Source: Caballeronia grimmiae (lineage in GTDB: Bacteria > Pseudomonadota > Gammaproteobacteria > Burkholderiales > Burkholderiaceae). From it: 64,000 bases of DNA. A program made the translations under genes and the position numbers. The DNA is taken from the NCBI RefSeq assembly GCF_000698555.1, contig NZ_JFHE01000002.1, positions 248,001 to 312,000 of the forward strand. The letters are read 5' to 3'. The notes beneath the pieces were generated by a model. It was not told the origin of the DNA and searched no databases. It saw only the letters and a program-made list of their open reading frames with translations. Below are positions 52,266 through 60,896 of this stretch, one piece after another (the stretch's first letter is position 1; every line of letters begins with the position of its first letter).

Positions 52266-52514
52266 ATGAAGAAACGCAGATTGACGTTGTTAGCTGTCGT
52301 GGTGACAGGCGCGACATTCGCCTCGGGCGTCGCACTGGCTCAGGCCGGGGGCAACGGCAACGGGGGATCGGGCGGCGGCAACGCTCACGGCGCCGCGACA
52401 GCCGGACCCACGGTCGGGGGAGACAATGCATCCCCGCCCGGAAGCACCCGCAAAGGCGGCTTTCACTTCAAGCACAAGAAGAAAGCGAAGCCGGTCGAAT
52501 CGACCACGCAGTGA
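52266..52514 (+). CDS. Small secreted Gly-rich basic protein, 82 residues
   Basis: ATG after GAAGAGG. A signal peptide (MKKRRLTLLAVVVTGATFAS, cleavage likely after ALAQA) is followed by a Gly/Asn/Ala-rich low-complexity stretch and a Lys/His-rich end (FHFKHKKKAKP). Mature protein about 55 residues, probably periplasmic. No known function. Confidence 0.7.
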   Translation: MKKRRLTLLAVVVTGATFASGVALAQAGGNGNGGSGGGNAHGAATAGPTVGGDNASPPGSTRKGGFHFKHKKKAKPVESTTQ

Positions 52515-52539
52515 GCCGCGTTCGGTCGAACGCGACGAG

Positions 52540-52950
52540 CTAGGCTGCCGCGCTCTCGGCGTCGAGGTCGTCGGTGCCGAGGCGCGAGAAGATATCGCAT
52601 ACGGCACGCATCTCGGCCTCGTCGCGTATGGTCACGACGACTCGCGTGATGCTGCCGAAGCCTTCCGCTTCGGGACCGTGCGTGTCGGCGCGGTCGAAGT
52701 CGGGAAGGATATCGTCGCCCGACGACGCGATGTCCAACGCCTCATAGGTGTCACCCTGGCCGACGTGCTCGGCGATGATCCATTGCGTCGGCGAACTGGC
52801 GCTCAGCGCAATCGACATCTGGAAGTCGGCAAATCCGCTCATACGCGCCACGCGGATTCGGTCGCTGGCGATGCCTTCTGCCTGCAGATCCCCAAGTGCT
52901 TCATCCAGCTTGCGGGAGCCGCAAAACGCCCCGGATACTTCTCGCATCAT
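52540..52950 (-). CDS. Hypothetical protein resembling general stress (17M/YflT-like) proteins
   Basis: 136 residues; the ATG follows GGAGACGAGC. The opening SGAFCGSRKLDEALGDLQAE followed by GIASDRIRVARMSG resembles the alternating helix-strand pattern of YflT/17M stress proteins, in which a domain samples a nucleotide- or membrane-linked signal; this is a weak likeness. The remainder is acidic, with a ferredoxin-like repeat of the pattern near ITRVVVTIRDEAEMRAVCDI. Cytoplasmic. Confidence 0.65.
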   Translation of the reverse strand: MMREVSGAFCGSRKLDEALGDLQAEGIASDRIRVARMSGFADFQMSIALSASSPTQWIIAEHVGQGDTYEALDIASSGDDILPDFDRADTHGPEAEGFGSITRVVVTIRDEAEMRAVCDIFSRLGTDDLDAESAAA

Positions 52951-53453
52951 TGCTCGTCTCCTGGCGGCCAGCCTTGAGGTGATCGCGCACAGTCAGCGCA
53001 TTCGCGCCTCCTGAGTCGAAGTGGCCGCTTGCCTGCAAATCGGTTGCTGTGTTCTGTCTTGCTCCGCTTCGACTCGTCCGGGTAAACGTGATGCCTGACC
53101 AGCGAAGGCCTCTCTACGCAGGGAAGGACGAATCGATTATCGAGCTTTCAAAATTCGCCTGTACGCGATGGTTGGCAATCGAACAGATGCGTACGTGCGG
53201 GGTGGCGCGTCTGACGACGATCAAGCAGCAGCCGGCTTTCCGGCGCAGGCGCTGTCGTCACTTCAGGCGGTACGTGAACTGTACGCTGCACCGCGCTGCG
53301 TTTCAACGAATTGTTCTTTGCATTCAATCGCCGGGGTCAATACGGATGCAGCCGTCACGTACATCCATTCCATAGCCCGCATTGCCGATAAGTCGTCGTA
53401 CAAGCTTCGTCGCGCCCTATAATGAGCCATTCGCATTCGAATCCGGCTCTTTC
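52951..53453. other. Gap upstream of the FCD regulator
   Basis: Three overlapping frames (53049-53375, 53168-53422) lack ribosome sites and known motifs, so I do not call a gene. The 3' part should contain the promoter of the regulator at 53454. Confidence 0.4.
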
Positions 53454-54209
53454 ATGTCACAACCACCCGCACCCGGCGCGCTTCGCCGTTCCCGCAACCT
53501 CACCGAGGAAGTCGTCGCCGAGCTGTCCGAGCGCATTCGGAGCGGGGCGCTGCAGCCCGGAGACAAGCTGCCGACCGAGTCGGAAATCATGGCGCAACTC
53601 GGCGTGAGCCGCACCGTCGTGCGCGAGTCCATTTCCCGATTGCAGGCGGCGCGGCTGGTGCAGACGCGTCATGGCATCGGGACTTTCGTGCTCGAAGCGG
53701 GGGATCACGACCGGTTCCAGATTGAGGCTGCCGGTGACCTGACCGTACGCGATGTGATGGCGATTCTCGAGTTACGTATCAGCCTCGAAGCGGAGGCGGC
53801 AGGTCTAGCCGCGATGCGTCGCACGGACGAGAACCTCGCGCAGATGCGCCGCGCGCTGGATGAGTTCGAACGGCACATCGCGGAAGGTACGGGCAACGCT
53901 GTCGCAGCCGATGTCGCATTCCATCTCGAACTGGCGAAGGCGACAGGCAATCGCTACTTCCATAGCATCCTGAGTCAGCTGGGCAACACCATCATTCCGC
54001 GCACGCGAGTGAATTCGGCTGCGCTTGCGCATCACGATCCGGGCAGCTATCTCGATCGCGTCAATCGCGAGCACGAGGATATCTACGATGCGATCGCACG
54101 CCGGGATGCCGAGGCGGCCCGCGCAGCGATGCGTATGCATCTGTCGAACAGCCGGGAGCGGCTGCGGCGGGCTCAAGAGGCGTCGCTCAAGGTCTCGGAT
54201 GCGAGCTAG
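53454..54209 (+). CDS. GntR family regulator, FCD/FadR subfamily
   Basis: 251 residues from the ATG of MSQPPAP. Winged helix near 19-85 (IMAQLGVSRTVVRESISRLQ) then an FCD domain with VADVAFHLELAK-type Asp/His ligand positions (AAADVAFHLELAKATGN read as AADVAFHLELAKATGN). It stands alone, with no adjoining catabolic gene, so its regulon is elsewhere. FCD effectors are usually organic or sugar acids. The 24-codon upstream extension of the frame lacks a ribosome site. Confidence 0.88.
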   Translation: MSQPPAPGALRRSRNLTEEVVAELSERIRSGALQPGDKLPTESEIMAQLGVSRTVVRESISRLQAARLVQTRHGIGTFVLEAGDHDRFQIEAAGDLTVRDVMAILELRISLEAEAAGLAAMRRTDENLAQMRRALDEFERHIAEGTGNAVAADVAFHLELAKATGNRYFHSILSQLGNTIIPRTRVNSAALAHHDPGSYLDRVNREHEDIYDAIARRDAEAARAAMRMHLSNSRERLRRAQEASLKVSDAS

Positions 54210-54257
54210 GATAGCGGTGCTCCGTCTATAAGGCGGGGTGCTTGCTGCGCGAATCGG

Positions 54258-54299
54258 ATGCTGCATGCGGCATGCGGCATGTGGCATTCAAAATGCCGG
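54258..54299. repeat. Heptad-repeat element, six units
   Basis: ATGCTGC, ATGCGGC, ATGCGGC, ATGTGGC, ATTCAAA, ATGCCGG run in exact 7-base phase. The 3' part (GGCATT-CAA-AATGCC) forms a small perfect hairpin. It begins 48 bases after the FCD regulator stop. Confidence 0.75.
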
Positions 54300-54998
54300 T
54301 TGGTGTTCGGACCCGATCTTTGCCGGTGCATTCGACAATAGGCGCTAAGTCCAGCTCTCATGTCGCGTTCACCAAAGTCCACCTGAATGTGCTGGTGGCA
54401 CATGTCCGCACGCCTACGCGACTCGCAGCGGTTTTCCAAAAGCATTCCATTACTTCGCGAGCCGAAGCAAGAGCCCTGCGTTGCAGTAGTGCGCCAGCGA
54501 CAGCAGCTTTCCCCGCGGATGCAACAGCGACAAATGCGGTCTAGCGCAGCCCGCGGCGCATTCGACGCTACCGCTTATCAAGACCGAGCCGTGCGCGTCT
54601 ACAGCAAGCAAGGTTGCCCGCCTCAAGCCGCTTCACAATCGAACGACGCGACTAGTTTGCACCACGCCGGCAAACCATACAGTGTCGAGTTCCGAAGCAA
54701 GCGCCCTCAACGAAGCAGATCTGCGCATCACAAACCGCCGCGCGTCCCAAAGAATGAGCACAAGCGCATAACGTACTCAATTGCCCAGCCGACCAACTAA
54801 ACTCACTCAGCATCCCACCCGCGCAACATTACGTTCCATCTGGCGCACTTCCGCCAGAATTATGACGCCCGTATCCTGCTCGTCGCTTTCCGCACTTTGC
54901 CATTGATGTCTTCTGCCACCACGGTGGCGTCTGTAACAATCGCGCCGGATGATGGATGCCCGGCTATTGCCCGATAACGTCGAAAAAGGAGAAGCACC
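54300..54998. other. 700-base gap without a supported gene
   Basis: Frames are short and codon use is unlike neighbouring genes. A small dyad GCCACC-AC-GGTGGC lies at 54915-54928, about 70 bases before the hydrolase start, and may be regulatory. Nothing else recognised. Confidence 0.45.
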
Positions 54999-55835
54999 AT
55001 GCCGTACGTCACCACGCAGGACAACGTCGAGATTTTCTATAAAGACTGGGGCCCGAAAGACGCACAGCCCATCGTGTTTCACCACGGCTGGCCGTTGTCC
55101 TCCGACGATTGGGACGCACAAATGCTCTTCTTCGTGCAGAAAGGATATCGCGTGATTGCGCACGATCGACGCGGCCATGGCCGCTCGTCGCAAGTCTCCG
55201 ACGGGCACGACATGGACCACTACGCAGCGGACGCCTTCGCTGTCGCGGAAGCACTGGATTTGCGCAATGCAGTGCATATCGGCCATTCGACCGGCGGCGG
55301 CGAAGTAGCACGCTACGTGGCAAAGCACGGCGAACCGGCGGGACGCGTTGCGAAAGCAGTGCTCGTCAGCGCAGTGCCTCCGCTGATGCTAAAGACCGAA
55401 GCGAATCCCGAAGGGCTGCCCATTGAAGTCTTCGACGGTTTTCGTAAAGCGCTTGCCGACAACCGCGCTCAATTCTTCGTCGATGTTCCGGCCGGTCCTT
55501 TCTATGGATTCAACCGTTCCGGTGCGACGGTGCAACAGGGCGTCATTCAGAACTGGTGGCGGCAGGGCATGATGGGCAGCGCCAAGGCTCATTACGAAGG
55601 CATCAAAGCATTCTCGGAAACCGATCAGACCGAAGATCTTCGGTCGATCACGGTGCCGACGCTTGTTCTCCATGGCGAAGACGACCAGATTGTGCCGATC
55701 GCCGATGCAGCGCTGAAGTCGATCAAGCTGCTTCAGAACGGAACGCTCAAGACGTACCCGGGGTTCCCGCACGGCATGTTGACGACCAATGCCGAAATCC
55801 TCAACGCCGATCTGCTCGCATTCGTGCAGTCTTAA
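54999..55835 (+). CDS. Alpha/beta hydrolase, non-heme chloroperoxidase/arylesterase type
   Basis: 278 residues from the ATG after AAAGGAGAAG. HHGWPLSSDDWDAQM holds the oxyanion HG motif, IGHSTGGGEVARY the Ser nucleophile, VLHGEDDQIVPI the acid and YPGFPHGM the His. This is the cofactor-free haloperoxidase/perhydrolase group (CPO, Est), whose physiological role is usually ester hydrolysis. Cytoplasmic, single gene, with a possible operator dyad upstream. Confidence 0.92.
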   Translation: MPYVTTQDNVEIFYKDWGPKDAQPIVFHHGWPLSSDDWDAQMLFFVQKGYRVIAHDRRGHGRSSQVSDGHDMDHYAADAFAVAEALDLRNAVHIGHSTGGGEVARYVAKHGEPAGRVAKAVLVSAVPPLMLKTEANPEGLPIEVFDGFRKALADNRAQFFVDVPAGPFYGFNRSGATVQQGVIQNWWRQGMMGSAKAHYEGIKAFSETDQTEDLRSITVPTLVLHGEDDQIVPIADAALKSIKLLQNGTLKTYPGFPHGMLTTNAEILNADLLAFVQS

Positions 55836-56211
55836 GCTCTCTCACTCGCGGGAATGGTTAGTACGTTTCCGCGAGTGCCTCACCGGGCAGCGTCATTAAG
55901 TTCGGTGAAATAATGCGAATCGCATGTCATCTATTGCGCACGCTCGAGCAGGCCCTCGCCAGACTAGAGCGTTCACTGTGCGCCGTGTTGTCGGGGACGA
56001 GCTGCCCCGTGCTGCCTCGCATTCTCGTGTGCCGCGACTTAATTGCGCTGGTGCCGCGCCGGCTCGTGCGTCCCGGCGAAGGATTCGTGAACGTCGACGC
56101 GCGATCGAGCTGTCCGGTTTTCTACAGACCGTGCGCGGCACGCGTGGGTCTGATTTGGAACGTGCCCAAAATTCGTGTGACGTGTCGCTTGAGCGGCCGC
56201 CTGCTGTCGAA
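55836..56211. other. 375-base gap
   Basis: Open frames on both strands (55913-56230 forward, 55896-56252 reverse) mirror each other and have no motif or ribosome site; I regard them as chance. No promoter or repeat recognised. Confidence 0.4.
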
Positions 56212-56403
56212 TCAGGAATGCGTTCGATGAACATCCTGCCTCTGACTAACAACCGGTGGCGGATCGCTCGTTGCTTGCGCGAAGATAATCGTCGTCGCTA
56301 ATTGCTCGGCGTCTTCCGCACCGCAAACCGGACACGCCTTGAGTGCTCTGTCCTGGCTATCCACGAAATAAAGCTTGCCGCAATGGGCGCAGTTGATGAC
56401 CAT
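56212..56403 (-). CDS. Small zinc-ribbon protein, 63 residues
   Basis: Two CxxC pairs, CAHCGKLYF and CPVCGAEDAE, 20 residues apart, form a rubredoxin-like zinc ribbon. A Pro/Gln-rich tail follows. The start is the ATG giving MVINCAHC, with GAGG nine bases upstream; an ATG two codons earlier is too close to that site. Possibly a protein- or nucleic-acid-binding accessory; unknown. Confidence 0.65.
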   Translation of the reverse strand: MVINCAHCGKLYFVDSQDRALKACPVCGAEDAEQLATTIIFAQATSDPPPVVSQRQDVHRTHS

Positions 56404-56517
56404 GATCATTACCTCGACTGCAACGTAATTTATAGCCCTGGTTACTGACTTGGACCGCGTACGTTGAGAACGGGTACTTATCGCGGACATTAAGTCGAGA
56501 GAAAAGGAGCATTCGCC

Positions 56518-56823
56518 ATGCCTGATTGCGTTGGCCGTCGCCTGTCGCGCGCTGAGGTCGCGCTTGCACTCGTCGTCGCATTGAATTTGGCCGCTTGCCA
56601 GTCGACTGGACAGTCATCGTCACAAGTGTCGCCGACCCGCGCGCATCAGTTGTGTGAGTTACGCGAGCTGGAAAGCGTGGGTTATCAACCGTGGCAGGAG
56701 GACTTTTACTATCCGCGTAATTTGCAGGCGGCACAGGCGCGTCTGGAAGCAGCGAAACGCGCGCGCGGACTTGAAGGCGTCGATACGTGCGCTACAGCCG
56801 ACGCGAGCGGAAACCCACGCTAA
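56518..56823 (+). CDS. DUF4148-like lipoprotein, 101 residues
   Basis: ATG follows AAGGAGCATTCGCC. A lipobox LNLAAC at residues 23-28 predicts lipidation at Cys28. The mature part CELRELESVGYQPWQED, then YYPRNLQAAQARLEAAKR resembles the DUF4148 pattern (leucine-rich helix, GY-P turn, YP-x-LQAA-x-AR). Small envelope proteins of this kind are abundant in Burkholderia; role unknown. Convergent with the next gene, sharing four bases at the stops. Confidence 0.75.
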   Translation: MPDCVGRRLSRAEVALALVVALNLAACQSTGQSSSQVSPTRAHQLCELRELESVGYQPWQEDFYYPRNLQAAQARLEAAKRARGLEGVDTCATADASGNPR

Positions 56824-57386
56824 AACTGATCGCCAGAATTCACCGGCGTCCATCCGAATACGCTTTCGAAGCGCTCGCGAAAGGGAGTGCGAATGAGCGG
56901 TGGAGACTGCCGGATATATGCTTCAGCACGGCCGCGATCCTCATCGTTGAGTGAGTTCATGTACGTGATTGCTTCGTCGACGCTTGGCATACGGCCATTC
57001 CGATCGTGCGACTTTGGAGGGAGCGCGGTCCAGACGACAGCGTCCGCGCCATTGCGCGCGAGCCACTCAGCGAATGCGTGAGATTGTGGATAGTCGACGC
57101 CCGTCGGTGGTGGAACGCTGCCGATCCATTCTCTTTCGTTGATGCGTACGTCTTCGCGCTTGCGCAACGCTTCGCGAGCGGCATCGAGTGAGTCCACCGC
57201 GATGGGAGCCCAATAAGTCGTCGATACGGGAGCAGATGCAAGGACGACAAGACTTGCGATCTCGCCATCGGAATGCCGCGCGAATTCAAGCGGTATCGAA
57301 GGACCGCCCTCGCGCCAGTCCCCTTCGATTGGAGCGCCTTTCAGATTTCATAGCATGGAGCCCCAGGCGATGCATACGATTTTCAT
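56820..57386 (-). pseudogene. Conserved gene interrupted by an in-frame TGA at codon 13
   Basis: From ATG at 57386 the frame reads MKIVCIAWGSML, then TGA (57350-57348), then NLKGAPIEGDWREGGPSIPL and on to a TAG at 56820, 188 residues in all. The opening resembles a cytoplasmic family I recall as starting MKIVIAAWGSLLW-D, in which Trp sits exactly where TGA is found; TGG to TGA is one base. Codons after the stop look normal (EFARHSDGEIASLVVLASAP), so the loss is recent, a sequencing error, or a read-through case. A GTG at 57197 could give a shorter 125-residue product. Confidence 0.65.
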
Positions 57387-57437
57387 GCTGCAGGCACAGC
57401 ACGTGACATGCCTATGAATTCGCGCCATAAAACGCGC

Positions 57438-59108
57438 TCAGGCATTCACCGCGAGATAAGCATGAATCTGCGCGACGACGGCCGCACCTTCGCCAACCGC
57501 CGACGACACGCGCTTGATTGAACCCGAGCGCACGTCGCCGATTGCATAGACGCCCGGCATGCTCGTTTGAAGCGACATCGCGCGGGGATCGCTGCCGGGA
57601 ACGTCTGCGCCCGTCAGCACGAAGCCTTTCGCGTCGAGCGCCACGCCGCATTCCTTCAGCCAGCCCGCTCGCGGCTGCGCGCCGATGAAGACAAACAGAT
57701 GATGCGTATCGAGCGCGCATTCACTGCCGTCGCGACTGCGATAACGCACGCATTCCAGACGCGCATTGCCCTCCAGCGAAGTCAGCGCCGTGCCCGCGTG
57801 CAGCGTCACGTTGTGCAACCCCGCAATCCGCTCGATCAGATAGTGCGACATGCTCTGCTTCAAGCTCGAGCCGCGAAAGAACAGATGCACGTGCTCCGCG
57901 TGCGAAGCGAGAAAGACGACGGCCTGTCCCGCTGAATTGCCGCCGCCGACGAGCGCAACGGGCTCCTTGCGACACAGCCTCGCTTCGATCGGCGTGGCCC
58001 AGTAATAAACGCCGCTGCCTTCGAAACGCGCGAGACCGTCGACGTCCGGACGACGATAATCCGCACCGCTCGCAACGACGACCGTGCGCGCGGCGATACG
58101 TCGGCCGTCGCAGAGTTCGACGGCGAACGCGTCGGCACCGCAATGCAGCGCTTTGGCTTCGCACGGAATGCCGATATGCGCGCCGAATTTCTGCGCCTGC
58201 ACGAACGCGCGTCCCGCGAGCGCGAGTCCCGTGATGCCGGTCGGAAAGCCGAGATAGTTTTCGATGCGCGAACTGCTGCCCGCCTGTCCGCCGGGCGCGC
58301 GGCAGTCGATGCCCGCGACCGACAATCCTTCGGAGGCCGCATAGACGGCTGCGGCGAGCCCCGCTGGTCCTGCGCCGACGATCAACGCATCGTAGACGTG
58401 GGCCGGATCGAATTCAGGCACGAGGCCGAGGCACGACGCGAGTTGCTCTTCATCCGGATTGCGTAATACCGTCCCGCTCGGGCACACGACGAGCGGAAAA
58501 TCGTCGGGCTGCGGCGTGAGACGTTCGAGTAGCGCGAGCGCTTCGGCGTTCTTGTCGGCATCCAGCGTGACGCTCGGAAAGACATTCCGGTTCAGAAAAT
58601 TTTGCAACGCCCGCAGCCGCGCATTGCCCGATGCGCCAACCAGCACGACGCCGTGACCTCGCTCGAAGACGAGCACGCGGCGCAGGATCAGTGCGCGCAT
58701 GATGCGTTCGCCGAGATCGGCTTCGGCGACCATCACGGCTCTGAGCGCGTCGGGGCGCAGCAGAATCGCGTCGACGTCTTCGATGACGTGTGCATCGACC
58801 ACGGCGGGCTTGTTCGAAAGCTGCGCAACGTCCGACGTGAACTCGCCGGGTTGCGTGTAAGTGTGGATCACGCGTTCACGCAGCAGCCCTTCGCGCGCGA
58901 CGATTCGCACCTTGCCCGACAACAGCACGAACACGCCAGGGCAGAGGCCGCCTGCGCGATACAGGAACGCGCCCTTGCCGTAATGCACGATGGCGCCGAA
59001 ACGGCGCAGGCGTTCGACGTCGGCTGCAGAGAGCACCGGAAACATCTGCGCATAGCGCGGGTGATCACGCGCGCTGGCGTCTTCGCTTTCAGTCGAACGC
59101 GTGCTCAT
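57438..59108 (-). CDS. Cyclic-nucleotide-binding domain fused to thioredoxin reductase-like flavoprotein
   Basis: 556 residues from the ATG after GGAGGACG. An N-terminal cNMP-binding barrel (near 20-135) precedes a thioredoxin-like linker and a FAD/NAD(P) reductase (VYDALIVGAGPAGLAAAVYA near 240; PVALVGGGNSAGQAVV near 395; GVYAIGDVRSG near 525). The reductase's redox pair, normally CATC, is YYWATPIE here, with both Cys lost, so it cannot reduce thioredoxin by the usual route. It may be an NAD(P)H oxidase or a sensor controlled by a nucleotide. Confidence 0.9.
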   Translation of the reverse strand: MSTRSTESEDASARDHPRYAQMFPVLSAADVERLRRFGAIVHYGKGAFLYRAGGLCPGVFVLLSGKVRIVAREGLLRERVIHTYTQPGEFTSDVAQLSNKPAVVDAHVIEDVDAILLRPDALRAVMVAEADLGERIMRALILRRVLVFERGHGVVLVGASGNARLRALQNFLNRNVFPSVTLDADKNAEALALLERLTPQPDDFPLVVCPSGTVLRNPDEEQLASCLGLVPEFDPAHVYDALIVGAGPAGLAAAVYAASEGLSVAGIDCRAPGGQAGSSSRIENYLGFPTGITGLALAGRAFVQAQKFGAHIGIPCEAKALHCGADAFAVELCDGRRIAARTVVVASGADYRRPDVDGLARFEGSGVYYWATPIEARLCRKEPVALVGGGNSAGQAVVFLASHAEHVHLFFRGSSLKQSMSHYLIERIAGLHNVTLHAGTALTSLEGNARLECVRYRSRDGSECALDTHHLFVFIGAQPRAGWLKECGVALDAKGFVLTGADVPGSDPRAMSLQTSMPGVYAIGDVRSGSIKRVSSAVGEGAAVVAQIHAYLAVNA

Positions 59109-59296
59109 AGGGGCCGTCCTCCGCTGATAGATGAAAGAGCGCGCGTGATGCGATGTGAAGACGTTGATTCAATCGTCGTTGCGACGGGCGCGCTTCCTCA
59201 TCATAGGAGAGCGGCGAGTGAAATGTAATGAATGTGAAATATTGACTCGCGACGTTGAAAGCGATGTCGCGAGGCCGGCTGCGCGCGAACGCTTCG

Positions 59297-59590
59297 CTAT
59301 TTCCCCGCTCCTCCCGATGCCTGTCCGCGCTGACGCGCTTCTTCCTCACGCTTCAGTTGACCCGGCGGCGTGCCCATCTGCGTTGCCGCGCCCTGGCCGC
59401 CCTGCGGACTCGCGCCTTGACCACTCTGAGCGCTGTGGGCCGATTGCCCGCCGCGCACGCCCACTCCTTCGTTGCGCTGCTGACTGCCCGGTGCGGCGGC
59501 TTCGGTGGCGTAAGAAGAGGTGGCTGCGATTGCAGCGGCGCCGGCAACCGACAGCATCAATGCAAAGCTACGCGTGCGCTGGATCATCAT
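59297..59590 (-). CDS. Small secreted Gln/Gly-rich protein, 97 residues
   Basis: ATG after AGGAGTCAGCC. A signal peptide (MLSVAGAAAIAATSSYA) is followed by a Gln/Gly/Ser-rich low-complexity region (RGGQSAHSAQSGQGASPQGG) and a charged end (QLKREEEARQRGQ). Probably periplasmic and unfolded. No family recognised. Confidence 0.7.
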   Translation of the reverse strand: MMIQRTRSFALMLSVAGAAAIAATSSYATEAAAPGSQQRNEGVGVRGGQSAHSAQSGQGASPQGGQGAATQMGTPPGQLKREEEARQRGQASGGAGK

Positions 59591-59658
59591 GGCTGACTCC
59601 TGTTATGTCGACGCACGATGTCTGCAATGCGCATGCCGCCCAACGCCACGGCTGAGCG

Positions 59659-60672
59659 TTACCACTCGACGCAAATCTTCCCGAAGTGCGCGCCGCTCTC
59701 CTGATGCCGGAACGCATCGGGCAGTGCGTCGAAACCAAAGGTTCGATCGATGACGGGACGCACGCCGTTCAACTCCAGCGCGCGCACATATTCCTGTTGA
59801 TGCCGCCGGCTACCGACGATCAGCCCTTGCAGCTTCGCCTGACGCGCCATTAATAGCGACGTCGGCACCATGCCTTCGCGCCCTGTCAGCACGCCGATCA
59901 ACGCGATATGCCCGCCGACGCGCACTGCTTCGATAGACTGGGCAAGCGTGCCGGGGCCGCCGACCTCGATCACGTGATCGACGCCGCGCCCATCGGTGAG
60001 TTCGCGCACGAGTGCGCCCCATTTCTCGTGCGTGCGGTAGTTGACGGCATGGTCGGCTCCGAGCGCCTTCGCGCGCGCGAGCTTTTCGTCCGACGAAGAC
60101 GTAACGATGACTTGCGCGCCCATCGTCTTCGCGATTTGCAGCGCCGCAATCGATACGCCTCCGGTGCCGAGCACCAGCACCGTATCGCCCGCCTTGAGCC
60201 CGCCATCCACGACGAGCGCACGCCAAGCGGTCAGACCCGCCGTGGTGATCGTGGCTGCTTCGGCATGGCGCCAGCCGCGCGGCGCGTGCGTGAAGGCGGT
60301 GGCTGCGCGCACGACATGCATCGCCGCCATGCCGTCGATGCCATCGCCCGGCGTCCCCGCGAAATTGCCGACTTCGGATTGCGGCAGGCCGTCGCTCCAT
60401 TGCGGAAAGAAGCAGGACACGACGTGATCGCCGACTGCGAACTCGGTGACGCCATCGCCGACCGCTTCGACGACACCCGCACCGTCTGACATCGGCACGC
60501 GGCCATCGGCTGTCGGACTCTTGCCGCTCACCACGAGCAGGTCATGGAAATTGAGCGATGTAGCGTGCAGCGCAACACGAATCTGTCCCGGTCCCGGTTG
60601 TCCGGGATCGGGAATGTCGCGGATTTCGAGCTTGTCCAGTCCGCCAGGCGCGCGGATAGCGAATGCCTTCAT
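59659..60672 (-). CDS. Medium-chain dehydrogenase/reductase (quinone oxidoreductase-like)
   Basis: 337 residues from the ATG after AAAGGAGAAA. The GroES-like part lacks the Cys/His zinc-site residues of true alcohol dehydrogenases; the Rossmann part has VLVLGTGGVSIAALQIA near 165. VSGKSPTADGRVPMSDGAGV near 47 is typical of NADPH quinone/enoyl reductase-like members annotated as zinc-binding alcohol dehydrogenases in Burkholderia. Single gene; substrate unknown. Confidence 0.9.
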   Translation of the reverse strand: MKAFAIRAPGGLDKLEIRDIPDPGQPGPGQIRVALHATSLNFHDLLVVSGKSPTADGRVPMSDGAGVVEAVGDGVTEFAVGDHVVSCFFPQWSDGLPQSEVGNFAGTPGDGIDGMAAMHVVRAATAFTHAPRGWRHAEAATITTAGLTAWRALVVDGGLKAGDTVLVLGTGGVSIAALQIAKTMGAQVIVTSSSDEKLARAKALGADHAVNYRTHEKWGALVRELTDGRGVDHVIEVGGPGTLAQSIEAVRVGGHIALIGVLTGREGMVPTSLLMARQAKLQGLIVGSRRHQQEYVRALELNGVRPVIDRTFGFDALPDAFRHQESGAHFGKICVEW

Positions 60673-60714
60673 CGGGTTTCTCCTTTGCCGGTAGCGGCAG
60701 CGTATCGGTAGATG

Positions 60715-60735
60715 TGCATTCTGCATGCATCATGC
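60715..60735. repeat. Heptad-repeat element
   Basis: TGCATTC, TGCATGC, ATCATGC in exact 7-base phase, with weaker units beyond, 43 bases upstream of the oxidoreductase start. Confidence 0.5.
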
Positions 60736-60896
60736 AAACGCCGCGTGCGGTGCAACTGGCAGACCTGATCGATGCCCTGCGCGATCGAGACGCGTGAGCG
60801 GGCCATTTCGTCGATTGATTCGTGGATAAACTACGGGCGGGCGAGAGGCGACGCGGCCCGGCGGAGCGCCGCGTCGTAGAAGATTGCACTCAAAAT

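Noticed and set aside
53168..53422. 84-codon frame before the second FCD regulator
   Set aside because: No ribosome site, motif or consistent codon use; overlaps the likely promoter region.
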